The notes: generated by a model from the sequence alone, not told the origin. A stretch of DNA of 57,720 nucleotides from Eggerthellaceae bacterium (GCA_009782605.1 WRIR01000015.1:1-57720), one strand, 5' to 3'. Shown: positions 23,538 through 32,241, numbered from the stretch's first letter. Numbers and translations: made by a program.

Positions 23538-24740
23538 CTAAAAACGCAATGCGCAATGAAACTGAGACCAGGTTGCGTAGCGGACCACGTCGCCCGTTTG
23601 AGGGGCGTGGATGTACTCCCCGCCTCCGCTCCTTGTGCATATCCCGACATGCCCGCCGTTGTAGAGCACGTCGCCGGGCTGCGCCTCGCTCATGGGGAGG
23701 ACGGCCCGAGCGGCGGCGTGTTGGGACCAGGTCGTGCGGGTGATCCAGATTCCTATCTGGTTGTAGCACCACGAGGTAAGCCCCGAGCAGTCAAAGCTGT
23801 TCGGCCCGGAGGCACCCCATACATAGGGGCAGCCGAGCCGGCTGATGGCATAGTCGACCACCGACCCTTGGGCAGGTATGTTCGTGCTCGGCTTGGAGTT
23901 GCCGCCGGAGTTGCCCCCGCCGCCCCCGCCGCCTGAGTTGCCGCCGGAGTTGCCCCCGCCGCCGGAGTTGCCGGAATTGCCGGAATTGCCGGAGTTGCCG
24001 GAGCTGTTGTTGTTCGCGGCAGCGGCCCGCCTCTGGCGTTCCCGCTCCCGTTCCTGTTCTGCCTCGAATTCCGCACGCTGACGTGCCGCCTCGGCCTCGG
24101 CGGCAGCCTTCTGCTCCGCCTCAAGCAGCTCGCGGGCTTCTTTGTCCAGGCTCGCAAGCAGGGCCTCTAGCTCGATGACGGTCGCCTCGGCCTGTTCCCG
24201 GATGGCTTTTGCCTCGGCGGTCTTCTCGGCGGCTATCTGCTCCTGCCGGGCGTGTTCGGCCTTCTCTTCTTCGATCTGGGTACGGAGATCCTTGGCCTCC
24301 AAGACCATCTCCGCATCGCTTTGGTTCATGTGGTTCAAAACGCTCCAGTTGGTAGCGAACTCCTCGAAGGTCCGTGCAGCAAGGAGTATCTCGATGAAGG
24401 ATATCCCGCCGCTCCGGTACATGCTGCGTGCACGCGTGCCGAGCTTCGACTGGACGGCCATTATCCTCTCGTTCGTCTCGTTGATACGCACCTGGGCGGC
24501 GTCCTTTGCCTTTTGGGCCTGGTCGAACTCGTCGAGGGCGGTATGGTAGTCGTCGGAGGCCTGCTGGAGCTCGCGCTGCATCGCTGTCACCTGGTTGCGG
24601 ACAGCATCGGCCTCGGCCTGCTTCTCAGCGGCCGTCGGAGTGGCGTACGCAATAGCGGGATTCGCGAGATAGGCAGCGCCGACTGCCGCAGCGCCTCCAA
24701 GAAACGCCCTCCTGCTGATTCTGCGTGTATGCTCTCTCAT
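23538..24740 (-). CDS. Tat-exported NlpC/P60 peptidoglycan hydrolase 2
   Basis: A 400-residue paralogue of the preceding hydrolase. Twin-arginine signal RISRRAFLGG, long coiled coil (about 38-230), then a low-complexity Asn/Ser/Gly linker (repeated GNSG units, about 243-290) and the NlpC/P60 domain with FDCSGLTSW, GHVGI and YIHAP. A strong AAGGAGG precedes the ATG. A GCGCC-TTGA-GGCGC hairpin just past its stop (near 23519-23533) may be a weak terminator. The two genes look like a tandem duplication that has since diverged, mostly in the linker. Confidence 0.92.
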   Translation of the reverse strand: MREHTRRISRRAFLGGAAAVGAAYLANPAIAYATPTAAEKQAEADAVRNQVTAMQRELQQASDDYHTALDEFDQAQKAKDAAQVRINETNERIMAVQSKLGTRARSMYRSGGISFIEILLAARTFEEFATNWSVLNHMNQSDAEMVLEAKDLRTQIEEEKAEHARQEQIAAEKTAEAKAIREQAEATVIELEALLASLDKEARELLEAEQKAAAEAEAARQRAEFEAEQERERERQRRAAAANNNSSGNSGNSGNSGNSGGGGNSGGNSGGGGGGGNSGGNSKPSTNIPAQGSVVDYAISRLGCPYVWGASGPNSFDCSGLTSWCYNQIGIWITRTTWSQHAAARAVLPMSEAQPGDVLYNGGHVGICTRSGGGEYIHAPQTGDVVRYATWSQFHCALRF

Positions 24741-24945
24741 CGAAAACCTCCTTGATTGAGCACTTGGTCTGGTGCAGGTTCATCTACGTTCATGTACAAG
24801 TGCCCCTGATGATAACAAATAAAATCCCCAAAACACCCCTTCTCCTGAACGACTCCACAAAGCAAGGGGAAGTTCTCCAAAAACACCGCAGGCAGTTGCC
24901 GGGGCAAAACAGCCTGAAAAGGAGGCGTTGTACCCCCGATGCGCC

Positions 24946-25797
24946 CTATATGGTGCGGTATGCCTCCACAAGACGCCGTATGTTGTTCACATCGGCAATC
25001 ATGCACAGCAGGCACAGGATAAGGAGCGCGCCCATCAGCAGTGCCGCCCGGAGGGCAAGCAGGGACATCAGGGGCACCAGCACGAGGACGATGGGGATGA
25101 GGAAGGGGGCGAGGCAGCCCCTCATGCGCTTGTACAGCCCATAGGCGGCAGAGACGAACACGTAGAAGAACAGGCCCAGGGGGAAGGACCCCGTCAAAGT
25201 GAGCACCGCGACCCCCGCCACCTTCACCGCGCACACCAGCAGCTCCCGGTTGAGGTCCTTCTTTGCGTCGGCCTGCCGTTCCTCGCGGCTCTTCTGCGGA
25301 ACCGTCTGTGCCGCGAACGGGCCGAAGGGGTTGAATGGGTCGAAGGGGTTGAAGGGCTGCCCCGCGTCCCCGCGCACCTCGTCCCCCACCGACCACACCC
25401 AGGTGAACTGGCCGTCGCCGAAAGGCCATCCGTCGAAGGGGTCGCCCGCAGGGGGGCGGCCGGTGCCGGAACCGGGCGAGGCCGTCCCCTGCCCCGGGTG
25501 ACCAGGGCGGCCCGAGGGGCCCGCAGAAGGCCGGTAGGGATTCGCGTAGGGGTTGGCGTAGGGGTTTGCATAGGGGCCGCGCCGGACGTATTCGGGCTCC
25601 CACTTGCGGGAAAGCAGCACGTCGCGCGCCTCGTTGATGAGCTTCGTCTTTTCCTCGGCCTTCAGGTACTCGCCGGAGTCCTGTGCGAACTTGTCAGGGT
25701 GGTGCTCGACCACCTTCTTGCGATGGGCGGCCTTGACTTGGTCGTCGCTCGCCCCGCTGGGCAGATCCAGTATGTGCAGCGCCTCGGATTTCTTCAT
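24946..25797 (-). CDS. Membrane-anchored J-domain protein
   Basis: A 283-residue protein starting at ATG 25797. The N-terminal J domain (about 1-65) carries the HPD tripeptide (HHPDKF, residues 33-35) that stimulates DnaK ATPase. A low-complexity stretch with three NPYA units (ANPYANPYANPY) and a Pro/Gly-rich linker follows, then two or three hydrophobic segments near the C-terminus (VAVLTLTGSFPLGLFFYVF; LIPIVLVLVPLMSLLALRAALL). No zinc-finger or substrate domain of DnaJ is present, so it is a specialised co-chaperone tethered to the membrane. Role unknown. Confidence 0.85.
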   Translation of the reverse strand: MKKSEALHILDLPSGASDDQVKAAHRKKVVEHHPDKFAQDSGEYLKAEEKTKLINEARDVLLSRKWEPEYVRRGPYANPYANPYANPYRPSAGPSGRPGHPGQGTASPGSGTGRPPAGDPFDGWPFGDGQFTWVWSVGDEVRGDAGQPFNPFDPFNPFGPFAAQTVPQKSREERQADAKKDLNRELLVCAVKVAGVAVLTLTGSFPLGLFFYVFVSAAYGLYKRMRGCLAPFLIPIVLVLVPLMSLLALRAALLMGALLILCLLCMIADVNNIRRLVEAYRTI

Positions 25798-25808
25798 GTA
25801 CCCACTAT

Positions 25809-25849
25809 ACAAAGGGTCCCTCTCCCCCACCAGGAAAAAGACCCTTTGT
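25809..25849. promoter_or_regulatory. 10-bp inverted repeat in leader of J-domain gene
   Basis: ACAAAGGGTC (25809-25818) and GACCCTTTGT (25840-25849) are perfect reverse complements, 21 nt apart, just upstream of the J-domain gene start. It could be an operator or a leader hairpin. It matches neither CIRCE nor the HspR (HAIR) consensus. Confidence 0.5.
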
Positions 25850-25860
25850 TGACATTCAGT

Positions 25861-25888
25861 AAGAAACCTCCACGATCAACGGTGGAGG
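25861..25888 (-). terminator. Terminator of the purine operon
   Basis: CCTCCAC (25867-25873) and GTGGAGG (25882-25888) form a stem; on the minus strand it is followed by TTTCTTACT. It lies 9 nt past the purH stop. Confidence 0.6.
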
Positions 25889-25896
25889 CGGCGCTA

Positions 25897-27567
25897 TCAG
25901 TGGCGGAAGTGGCGGTGCCCCGTGAACACCATGGCGACACCCTGCTCGTCGGCTGCCGCGATGACCTCGTCATCCCGCATCGATCCGCCGGGCTGGATGA
26001 CGGCCGTCACGCCAGCTGCGGCAAGCAGGTCGAAGGCGTCGCGGAAGGGGAAGAAGGCGTCGCTTGCGGCAACGGCGCCCCGTGCCGCCTCGCCCGCCTG
26101 CTCCACGGCGATCTTCGCCGAGTTCACCCGGTTCGGCTGCCCCCCGCCGATGCCGACGCTGAGCCCACCCTGGGCGATTACGATGGCATTGCTCTTGACC
26201 GACTTGCAAACCTTCCACGCAAAAACAAGCTCGGCCATCTCTTCTGAGGTGGGCTGGCGCTTCGTCGGCACCTCGAAGGCCGCGCTGTCCTCGGCAGCCG
26301 CATCGGAGTCCATGCACAGCACGCCCCCCTCGACCGAGCGGTATTCCACTTCCCCGCCGGGCGCGTTGATGCCGCCAGTACGCAGGATGCGGGCGTTGGG
26401 CTTTTCCCCGTAGAGCCCTAAGGCCTCGGGCGTGAAGTCGGGCGCGATGATGGCCTCGACGAACTGCTTGTTGCGGAATATCGCCTCCACGACATCGACG
26501 CCGACACTGCGGTTGAAGGCCATGACGCCGCCGAAGGCAGAGACCGGATCGCACTCGTGGGCCTGCATGTAGGCCTCGGCCACGCCGTCGGCGACGCAGA
26601 CGCCGCAAGGAGTGAGGTGCTTGACGATAACGCAGGCCGGGGCATCGAACTCACGGACGGCCGTCCACGCGGCATCGAGGTCGAGGTAGTTGTTGTAGGA
26701 GAGTTCCTTGCCCTGCATCTGTTCGGCATTTGCCAGGCTGAAGTCGGCCAGGCGGTAGTCGTCGCGGCGGTAGAAGGCCGCCTTTTGGTGGGGGTTCTCC
26801 CCGTAGCGGAGGCCTTGCACCTTTGCAAGCCCCAGGGCTATCCGGTCGGGAAAGGCCGGGGGCGCCGTGCTGCTGCCCCCCTGCCCGGCCGCAGTCTTGC
26901 CTGCGGCAGGCTCGACCGCAGCAGTCCCGGCCGCAAGCTCTGCCTCAAGCCAGCGGGCAATCGAGCCGTCGTAGGCGTTCGTGGTCTGGAAGATCTTGAG
27001 CGCGAGCGCCTTGCGCGTGGCAAGCCGTGTCGCACCGCCATGGGCGCGCATCTCTTCAAGGATGGCGCCATAGCTTGCCGGGTCGGTGACCACGGCGACG
27101 CTCTCGAAGTTCTTTGCTGCCGAACGCAGCATGGAGGGCCCCCCGATATCGATGTTCTCGATACAGGTGGCGAAGTCGGCGCCCGCATCGACCGTCTTTT
27201 CAAAGGCATAGAGGTTCACGACGACCATGTCGATCAGGGCTATCCCCTGCTCTGCCGCCTGTGCGACATGGCCGGCATCGGACCTTCGGGCGAGCAGGCC
27301 GCCGTGCACGCGCGGATGGAGCGTCTTAACCCGCCCGTCCATCATTTCGGGGAACCCCGTCACGGCCTCGATGGGCGTGACCTCGACGCCTTGTTCTTGG
27401 AGGGCGCGCGCCGTCCCCCCGGTCGAGATGATCTCGGCACCGAACTCCTTGCTGAGGGCCGAGGCAAATTCGGCGACCCCCGTCTTGTCGGTGACCGATA
27501 TAAGCACCCGCTTGACTGCCGGGTCGACCGGGCTGGCCGCCTCAACCATCTGAACTCCTTCGACCAT
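25897..27567 (-). CDS. purH: Bifunctional AICAR transformylase / IMP cyclohydrolase
   Basis: Carries out the last two steps of IMP synthesis, using 10-formyl-THF (EC 2.1.2.3, 3.5.4.10). The N-terminal cyclohydrolase part has ISVTDKTG and STGGTARAL, then DGRVKTLHPRVHGG; the transformylase part contains KELSYNNYLDLDAAW, CVIVKHLTPCGV and SDAFFPFRD. The 556-residue length exceeds the usual 510-530, mainly because of an Ala/Gly-rich insert (VEPAAGKTAAGQGG). Two in-frame ATG codons, 27567 and 27549, each have their own AAGGAG site because of an 18-bp tandem duplication; the gene overlaps the purN end. It is the last gene of the operon. Confidence 0.96.
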   Translation of the reverse strand: MVEGVQMVEAASPVDPAVKRVLISVTDKTGVAEFASALSKEFGAEIISTGGTARALQEQGVEVTPIEAVTGFPEMMDGRVKTLHPRVHGGLLARRSDAGHVAQAAEQGIALIDMVVVNLYAFEKTVDAGADFATCIENIDIGGPSMLRSAAKNFESVAVVTDPASYGAILEEMRAHGGATRLATRKALALKIFQTTNAYDGSIARWLEAELAAGTAAVEPAAGKTAAGQGGSSTAPPAFPDRIALGLAKVQGLRYGENPHQKAAFYRRDDYRLADFSLANAEQMQGKELSYNNYLDLDAAWTAVREFDAPACVIVKHLTPCGVCVADGVAEAYMQAHECDPVSAFGGVMAFNRSVGVDVVEAIFRNKQFVEAIIAPDFTPEALGLYGEKPNARILRTGGINAPGGEVEYRSVEGGVLCMDSDAAAEDSAAFEVPTKRQPTSEEMAELVFAWKVCKSVKSNAIVIAQGGLSVGIGGGQPNRVNSAKIAVEQAGEAARGAVAASDAFFPFRDAFDLLAAAGVTAVIQPGGSMRDDEVIAAADEQGVAMVFTGHRHFRH

Positions 27568-28195
27568 CTGGACTCCTTCCCAAAACACGCACCTTACGAT
27601 CCTCGTCAATAACAATCCTGCCCGCAGCAAGCAGGCTCAAAACCTCGGGGTACAGCTCATGCTCGGCGGCATGGATGCGCTCGGTAAGGGCCTCAAGCGT
27701 GTCGTCTTCCTCGACCATGACCGCCCGCTGCGCTATGATGGGGCCCTTGTCGTACGCCTCGTTTGCGAAATGGACCGTGACCCCCGTCACCTTCACCCCG
27801 GCGTTGAAGGCATCCTCGATGCCGTGCGCGCCTTGAAAAGAGGGGAGCAGGGCGGGATGGAGGTTGAGCACCCGGTCGGGGAATGCCCGGAGCACTTCCA
27901 CGGTCACCTTGCGCATGTACCCGGCCATGACGATGTAGTCCGCGCCTGCGCGGGCGAACTCGGACGCTATCAGCTCGTTTGCTTTTGCGGGGTCGCGGTA
28001 GAGCTCCTTCGTGAGCGAGCAGGTGGGGATGCCCGCCTCCCGCGCCCGCATGAGGCCGTATGCGTCGGGGCGCGACGAGATAACGACGGCTATCTCGGCA
28101 TCGAGGCTCCCCGCGCCGATCGCGTCGATGATCGCCTGGAGGTTCGAGCCGCCTCCGCTGATAAGCACGCCGATCCTCAAGCCCTCTTCCATCAT
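27542..28195 (-). CDS. purN: Phosphoribosylglycinamide formyltransferase
   Basis: Transfers formyl from 10-formyl-THF to GAR (EC 2.1.2.2). The 217-residue product begins at the ATG at 28195, which has GGAGG 7 nt upstream. Motifs are LISGGGSNLQAII (phosphate binding), VMAGYMRKV, and the catalytic NLHPALLPSFQGAHG with downstream VTGVTVHF. The gene starts 22 bp after purM and overlaps purH; its last residues (RSPDGRRSSDG) lie in the 18-bp tandem duplication that also gives purH its two starts. Confidence 0.95.
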   Translation of the reverse strand: MMEEGLRIGVLISGGGSNLQAIIDAIGAGSLDAEIAVVISSRPDAYGLMRAREAGIPTCSLTKELYRDPAKANELIASEFARAGADYIVMAGYMRKVTVEVLRAFPDRVLNLHPALLPSFQGAHGIEDAFNAGVKVTGVTVHFANEAYDKGPIIAQRAVMVEEDDTLEALTERIHAAEHELYPEVLSLLAAGRIVIDEDRKVRVLGRSPDGRRSSDG

Positions 28196-28217
28196 CCCTG
28201 CGCCTCCATCGGATCCG

Positions 28218-29381
28218 TCAGTCCACGTCGTCGTCGTCTGACCCAAAGGAGTACAGCCCGCCTTCGTTGACATAGGTCACCTCGCCGCCCCCGGCGACAA
28301 CCCTGCCTACGCGAAACACCGTCTCGTCCGCCTCCATGAGCAGGGACTCGACCCCGTCGATGCTCAAGGGGTCGACCACCAGCACCATCCCGAGCCCCAT
28401 GTTGAAGGTCTTCAGGGCCTCTCCCTCGCTGAGGTGCGCCGCATCGCAGACGAAGCGGGCGACCGGAGGCACCGGCCAACTCCCTAACACGAGCTGGGCA
28501 TCGAGCGTGTCCGGCAGCACACGGTTCAGGTTCTCCGTGATGCCGCCCCCGGTGATATGGGCCAGCGCGTGGATTGCGCGGGGGCGCTTGCGTATGATGC
28601 CCCGGACAGCCTTCACGTAGATGCGCGTCGGCGTGAGCAGGGCGTCCTCAAGGCTCGCCCCTCCGAGCTCGGGGCGCTTGAGGCGCAGCTCGTAGCGGGT
28701 CTTCCCCTCAACGCAGGCCTTCCGCGCAAGGGAGTAGCCGTTCGAGTGAAGCCCGTTCGAGGCGATGCCCAGCAAGATGTCGCCGGGGCGCACCTTTGCG
28801 GGGTCGAACATGAGCGGGCGGTCCACCAGGCCGACGCAAAAACCCGACAGGTCGTAGTCGTTTGGCTCCATGGCGCCCGGGTGCTCGGCCATCTCGCCGC
28901 CGATGAGCGCGCACCCCGCCTGCCTGCAGCCCTCGGCTATGCCCGAGACAAGCTCGGCCACCGCCTCCGCCTTGAGCTTGCCGACCGCGATATAGTCGAG
29001 GAAGAACAGGGGCTCGGCGCCCGTCGCCAGGATGTCGTTGGCGCACATGGCCACAAGGTCGATGCCGACCGTGTCGTGCTTGCCCACCAGCTGGGCGAAC
29101 TTGAGCTTCGTCCCCACCCCGTCGGTCCCCGAGACAAGGAGGGGGTCGGCCATGCCCTGCGCGGCGGCAATCGAGAACAGGCCGCCGAAGCCGCCGATGT
29201 CCCCCACCACCTCTTCGCGGTAGGTGCCCCGCACCATGTCCTTGATAGCCTCGACCGCCCGCGCCCCCTCGGCCGTATCAACGCCCGCCTGGGCATAGGT
29301 CGTAGCCTCTTCCGTCACCCAGCTGGGCATGGTCGGTGCATCGAGCCTGTCGGTCGCGCTCACGGTTATTCGTCTGGTCAT
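28218..29381 (-). CDS. purM: Phosphoribosylformylglycinamidine cyclo-ligase (AIR synthetase)
   Basis: Closes FGAM to AIR with ATP (EC 6.3.3.1). The ATG at 29381 follows AGGAG and is separated from the purF stop by 2 nt, so the two are coupled. The 387-residue protein shows YAQAGVDTAEGARAVEAIK, LVSGTDGVGTKLKFAQ, GIDLVAMCANDILATGAEPLFFLDY, LIGGEMAEHPG and AHITGGGITENLNRVLP, all typical of PurM. The C-terminal 30 residues are Asp-rich (SDDDDVD) and may be species specific. Confidence 0.96.
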   Translation of the reverse strand: MTRRITVSATDRLDAPTMPSWVTEEATTYAQAGVDTAEGARAVEAIKDMVRGTYREEVVGDIGGFGGLFSIAAAQGMADPLLVSGTDGVGTKLKFAQLVGKHDTVGIDLVAMCANDILATGAEPLFFLDYIAVGKLKAEAVAELVSGIAEGCRQAGCALIGGEMAEHPGAMEPNDYDLSGFCVGLVDRPLMFDPAKVRPGDILLGIASNGLHSNGYSLARKACVEGKTRYELRLKRPELGGASLEDALLTPTRIYVKAVRGIIRKRPRAIHALAHITGGGITENLNRVLPDTLDAQLVLGSWPVPPVARFVCDAAHLSEGEALKTFNMGLGMVLVVDPLSIDGVESLLMEADETVFRVGRVVAGGGEVTYVNEGGLYSFGSDDDDVD

Positions 29382-29383
29382 AG

Positions 29384-30823
29384 CTACTCCTGAGACAAAA
29401 GGCTTTTCTTCTTCATGGACTCCGATATCTCTATGGGGTACTCTCCTGAAAAACACGCCTCGCACAATCCCCGGTGGTTGGAATGAACCGAATTGCGCAG
29501 GCCTTCGAGCGATATGAAGGCAAGCGAGTCGGCCCCGATGAAGTCGCGGATGCCCTCGACCGACATCTTGGCCGCGATCAGCTGTTCTTGGACGTCGGTG
29601 TCGATTCCGTAATAGCAGGGCCAGAGCACTTCGGGCGAGACGATGAGCATGTGCACTTCCTTGGCGCCGGCGGCACGCAGCATTGCCACCAGCTGCTTCG
29701 AGGTGTTGCCGCGCACGATGCTGTCGTCGATCACCGCGAGGCGCTTGCCTTCGATGACCGACGGCAGGGGGTTGAGCTTGAGGCGGATGCCCAGCTGGCG
29801 CATCTCCTGCGTCGGCTGGATGAAGGTGCGCCCGACGTAGCGGTTCTTCACGATGCCGTCAGCATAGGGAAGGCCGCTCTCGATGGCATAGCCGATGGCT
29901 GCCGGCACGCCGCTGTCGGGGACCCCGAGCACGAGGTCGGCGTCGACCGGGGCCTCCTGGGCGAGGACGCGCCCCATCTCGCGGCGGGCCTGGTAGACGC
30001 TCTGCCCGTCGATGACCGAGTCGGGGCGGGCGAAGTACACGTACTCGAAGATGCAGGCGGCGTTTCCCTGCTGGGGGATGCCCTGCTCGGCGTGCATGCC
30101 CTCTTCGTTGAAGCGGACGATCTCGCCCGGCTCGACGTCGCGGACGTATTCGGCACCGACGATGTCAAGGCCGCAGGTCTCGCTCGACACGACCCAGCCG
30201 CGCCCGTCGGGCAGCTCGCCGATGCACAGCGGGCGTATGCCGTAGGGGTCGCGGAAGGCGTAGAGCGCGTCCGGGCTGGCAAGCACCATCGCATAGGCCC
30301 CCTCGACCTCTTCCATCATCTGCCGGATGCCGTCGCGCAGGTGGTGCGTCTCCCGCGTGGCGAGCCCGATGGTCTTCGCGGCGACCTCGCTGTCGGCGGA
30401 GGACCTGAACTGCAGGCCCCTGTCCACCAGGCGTGCCCGCACCGCGTTGGTGTTCATGAGCGCACCGTTGTGGGCAAGGGCTATAAGGGTCTCGTCTATC
30501 GCCGATATATGGGGCTGCGCCGCCTCCCACGAAGAGGCCGCGCCGCTCGTCGAGTAGCGCGTGTGCCCCACGGCGACATAGCCGTCCAGGGCCGCAAGGC
30601 TCGCCTCGTTGAACACCTGCGTCACCAGGCCGAGGTCCTTGGCGACCAGGATGGTCTCCCCGTCCCCGACGGCGATGCCGGCGCTTTCCTGTCCCCGGTG
30701 CTGGAGCGCCTGCAACCCGAAGCAGGTCATGCGGGCGACCTCTTCGTCCCGCGCGAAGACCCCGAAGACGGCACAGGCCTCCTCGGGGCGGTCGGGGCGC
30801 TCTTCTGGCATGGCAGCGTTCAT
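29384..30823 (-). CDS. purF: Amidophosphoribosyltransferase
   Basis: First committed step of purine synthesis, PRPP plus glutamine to phosphoribosylamine (EC 2.4.2.14). The 479-residue protein has a short propeptide ending before the catalytic Cys17 (EEACAVFGV), then QALQHRGQESAGIAV, and the C-terminal PRPP loop LAVIDDSIVRGNTSKQLV. The usual CGVFG is CAVFG here. A second Cys-rich area (NHRGLCEACFSGEYP) near the C-terminus matches the Fe-S type PurF of Bacillus. The ATG at 30823 overlaps the sortase stop by 4 nt (ATGA). Confidence 0.96.
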   Translation of the reverse strand: MNAAMPEERPDRPEEACAVFGVFARDEEVARMTCFGLQALQHRGQESAGIAVGDGETILVAKDLGLVTQVFNEASLAALDGYVAVGHTRYSTSGAASSWEAAQPHISAIDETLIALAHNGALMNTNAVRARLVDRGLQFRSSADSEVAAKTIGLATRETHHLRDGIRQMMEEVEGAYAMVLASPDALYAFRDPYGIRPLCIGELPDGRGWVVSSETCGLDIVGAEYVRDVEPGEIVRFNEEGMHAEQGIPQQGNAACIFEYVYFARPDSVIDGQSVYQARREMGRVLAQEAPVDADLVLGVPDSGVPAAIGYAIESGLPYADGIVKNRYVGRTFIQPTQEMRQLGIRLKLNPLPSVIEGKRLAVIDDSIVRGNTSKQLVAMLRAAGAKEVHMLIVSPEVLWPCYYGIDTDVQEQLIAAKMSVEGIRDFIGADSLAFISLEGLRNSVHSNHRGLCEACFSGEYPIEISESMKKKSLLSQE

Positions 30824-31773
30824 TGAAGCTCCTTCGTTGCGTCGTCGATGGCTGCAAGGTCGCCCTCGGCGAGCCCACCCAGCCCGGGGTTCGACGAGCC
30901 GGGGAAGGCCGAGGGCGCAGCGGTCTCCACAACTGAGGCGAACAGCACCGCCCGGCCGTCATAGATGGTGAAGTCGCAGGTGACAAGCGCGAAGCATTTG
31001 GTGATGTCCTCTGCGGCGATGGCGTCGGGGCCGACCCTCACCACGCTTCTGTTTATCTTGTCCTGGAAGTAGCGCGCCATGTCCTCGGGGTCGGAAAACC
31101 TCGGTTGGGCTATGGGGTCGCTGCCGTTGGCGATGACGAGGGAGAAGGTGGTAAGCCGGTAGTTGGCGGTGGGCGTGAAGACATAGACGGTGCGGTGGGC
31201 GTCGAACTGCGCCTGGTCCATGAAGCCGTCGATGCAGGCGAACATGGAGCCGTCCTGCATGTGGTGCCCGTAGACGATGTTGTTCGGGTCGGAGAAGTCG
31301 GGGCTGTTCTCTGCGGCCAGGAAGATGGACCCCAGCCTCACGACACGGCCCTGCCCGCCCAAGAAGTCGACGGTGAGGTACTTGTAGTTGTCGCGCCCCT
31401 GCACGATGGGGTAGTTGACGACCGTGCCGGGAATGTATATCCACCCGACGGTGTCGGGGTTCTTCTCCCGCAGGGTGTTCCAGTCGACCACAACGTCCGC
31501 AAGCGGCTGCCCGGACAGGGTGGCGCCGATGCTGGTGTCGTCCACATCCGCAGGCGGCACAAAACCCCACGAGGCTATGTCCCGATACATGACCTGGCCC
31601 TTCAGGTAGTCATACCCGATGACGCCCAAGGCGCTCAAGGAGCACAGGAAGACGGCGAGCGAAAGCCAGAAGACAATCCGCCACAGGATGCTCTTCTTCC
31701 TGCCGCCCTTCTTGGCGCGGGGCGGTGCCAGGTTGGGCGGGTAGGGCGCGGGATAGTGTTGAGCGTCAGCCAT
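30820..31773 (-). CDS. srtB: Class B sortase
   Basis: A 317-residue cysteine transpeptidase anchored by an N-terminal helix (about 29-52, KSILWRIVFWLSLAVFL) after a Pro/Lys-rich cytoplasmic tail. Class B hallmarks are VGWIYIPGTVVNYPIVQGRDN, NNIVYGHHM (catalytic His170), ALVTCDF (Cys266) and DGRAVLF (Arg274). The ATG at 31773 follows GAAAGG. Its stop overlaps the purF start (ATGA), an odd partner for an envelope enzyme. No sortase substrate with an NPQTN-like signal was seen in the window; the substrate may lie elsewhere, as for housekeeping sortases. Confidence 0.92.
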   Translation of the reverse strand: MADAQHYPAPYPPNLAPPRAKKGGRKKSILWRIVFWLSLAVFLCSLSALGVIGYDYLKGQVMYRDIASWGFVPPADVDDTSIGATLSGQPLADVVVDWNTLREKNPDTVGWIYIPGTVVNYPIVQGRDNYKYLTVDFLGGQGRVVRLGSIFLAAENSPDFSDPNNIVYGHHMQDGSMFACIDGFMDQAQFDAHRTVYVFTPTANYRLTTFSLVIANGSDPIAQPRFSDPEDMARYFQDKINRSVVRVGPDAIAAEDITKCFALVTCDFTIYDGRAVLFASVVETAAPSAFPGSSNPGLGGLAEGDLAAIDDATKELQ

Positions 31774-31870
31774 CAAGACCTTTCGGTTCGTCTTTCACCG
31801 GCAGGCGCGTGCCTGCGTCGAGGGGCCTGCGTCGATTGCCTGCGCGCGGCATCCCCCGGTAAGACCATCA

Positions 31871-31897
31871 TAAGCAAAACGTCCCCGAAAGGGGACG
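31871..31897 (-). terminator. Intrinsic terminator between small membrane gene and srtB
   Basis: CGTCCCC (31880-31886) - GAAA - GGGGACG (31891-31897), followed on the minus strand by TTTTGCTTA. It is a strong stem with a stable tetraloop, 60 nt past the small gene's stop and about 100 nt before srtB. Confidence 0.75.
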
Positions 31898-31957
31898 CGA
31901 TAGGCATATCTGTACGTAATTTTCACGGCCAGGCAGTGAGGTCGGTACCGTACCCCC

Positions 31958-32080
31958 TTATTTCTTCTTCACCTCGCCGAAAAAGCCCTTGACGATAAAG
32001 GCGATGACGGCTGCGACGATGACCCCGGCAAGCACCCAGACGACCTCGACCGGAATAGTAAGCCCAAAAATTGTTTCCAT
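31958..32080 (-). CDS. 40-residue single-pass membrane protein
   Basis: Minus-strand ATG (32080) to TAA (31958): METIFGLTIP, a hydrophobic helix (VEVVWVLAGVIVAAVIAFIV) and a basic KGFFGEVKKK tail, giving a small N-out type membrane peptide. AGAGGGGA precedes the start and a near-consensus promoter lies 48-75 nt upstream, with a terminator after it, so it is a stand-alone unit. No family is recognised. It might be a regulatory subunit of a membrane complex, but the coupling partner is unknown. Confidence 0.7.
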   Translation of the reverse strand: METIFGLTIPVEVVWVLAGVIVAAVIAFIVKGFFGEVKKK

Positions 32081-32127
32081 TCTGCTTCCCCTCTACTTCA
32101 ACAGGTAAGTAACTTCATAGTAGTCTC

Positions 32128-32155
32128 ATTATAGGGTATTCGCTGCGCGTATCAA
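32128..32155 (-). promoter_or_regulatory. Near-consensus promoter for small membrane protein gene
   Basis: On the minus strand TTGATA (32155-32150), a 16-bp spacer and a perfect TATAAT (32133-32128). It is the second-best promoter match seen in the window, after that of rpoB. Confidence 0.75.
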
Positions 32156-32241
32156 CCACTAAACAGAGTATCGCTGTCCCACTTTTCCCGCAAGCGGTTT
32201 CCCCGGGTTCCGTACAGCGGGCACCGAAACTCCTCCTTTTG

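Noticed and set aside
25809-25849. CIRCE or HAIR heat-shock operator at the J-domain gene
   Set aside because: Neither consensus (TTAGCACTC-N9-GAGTGCTAA; CTTGAGT-N7-ACTCAAG) matches the observed arms or spacing.
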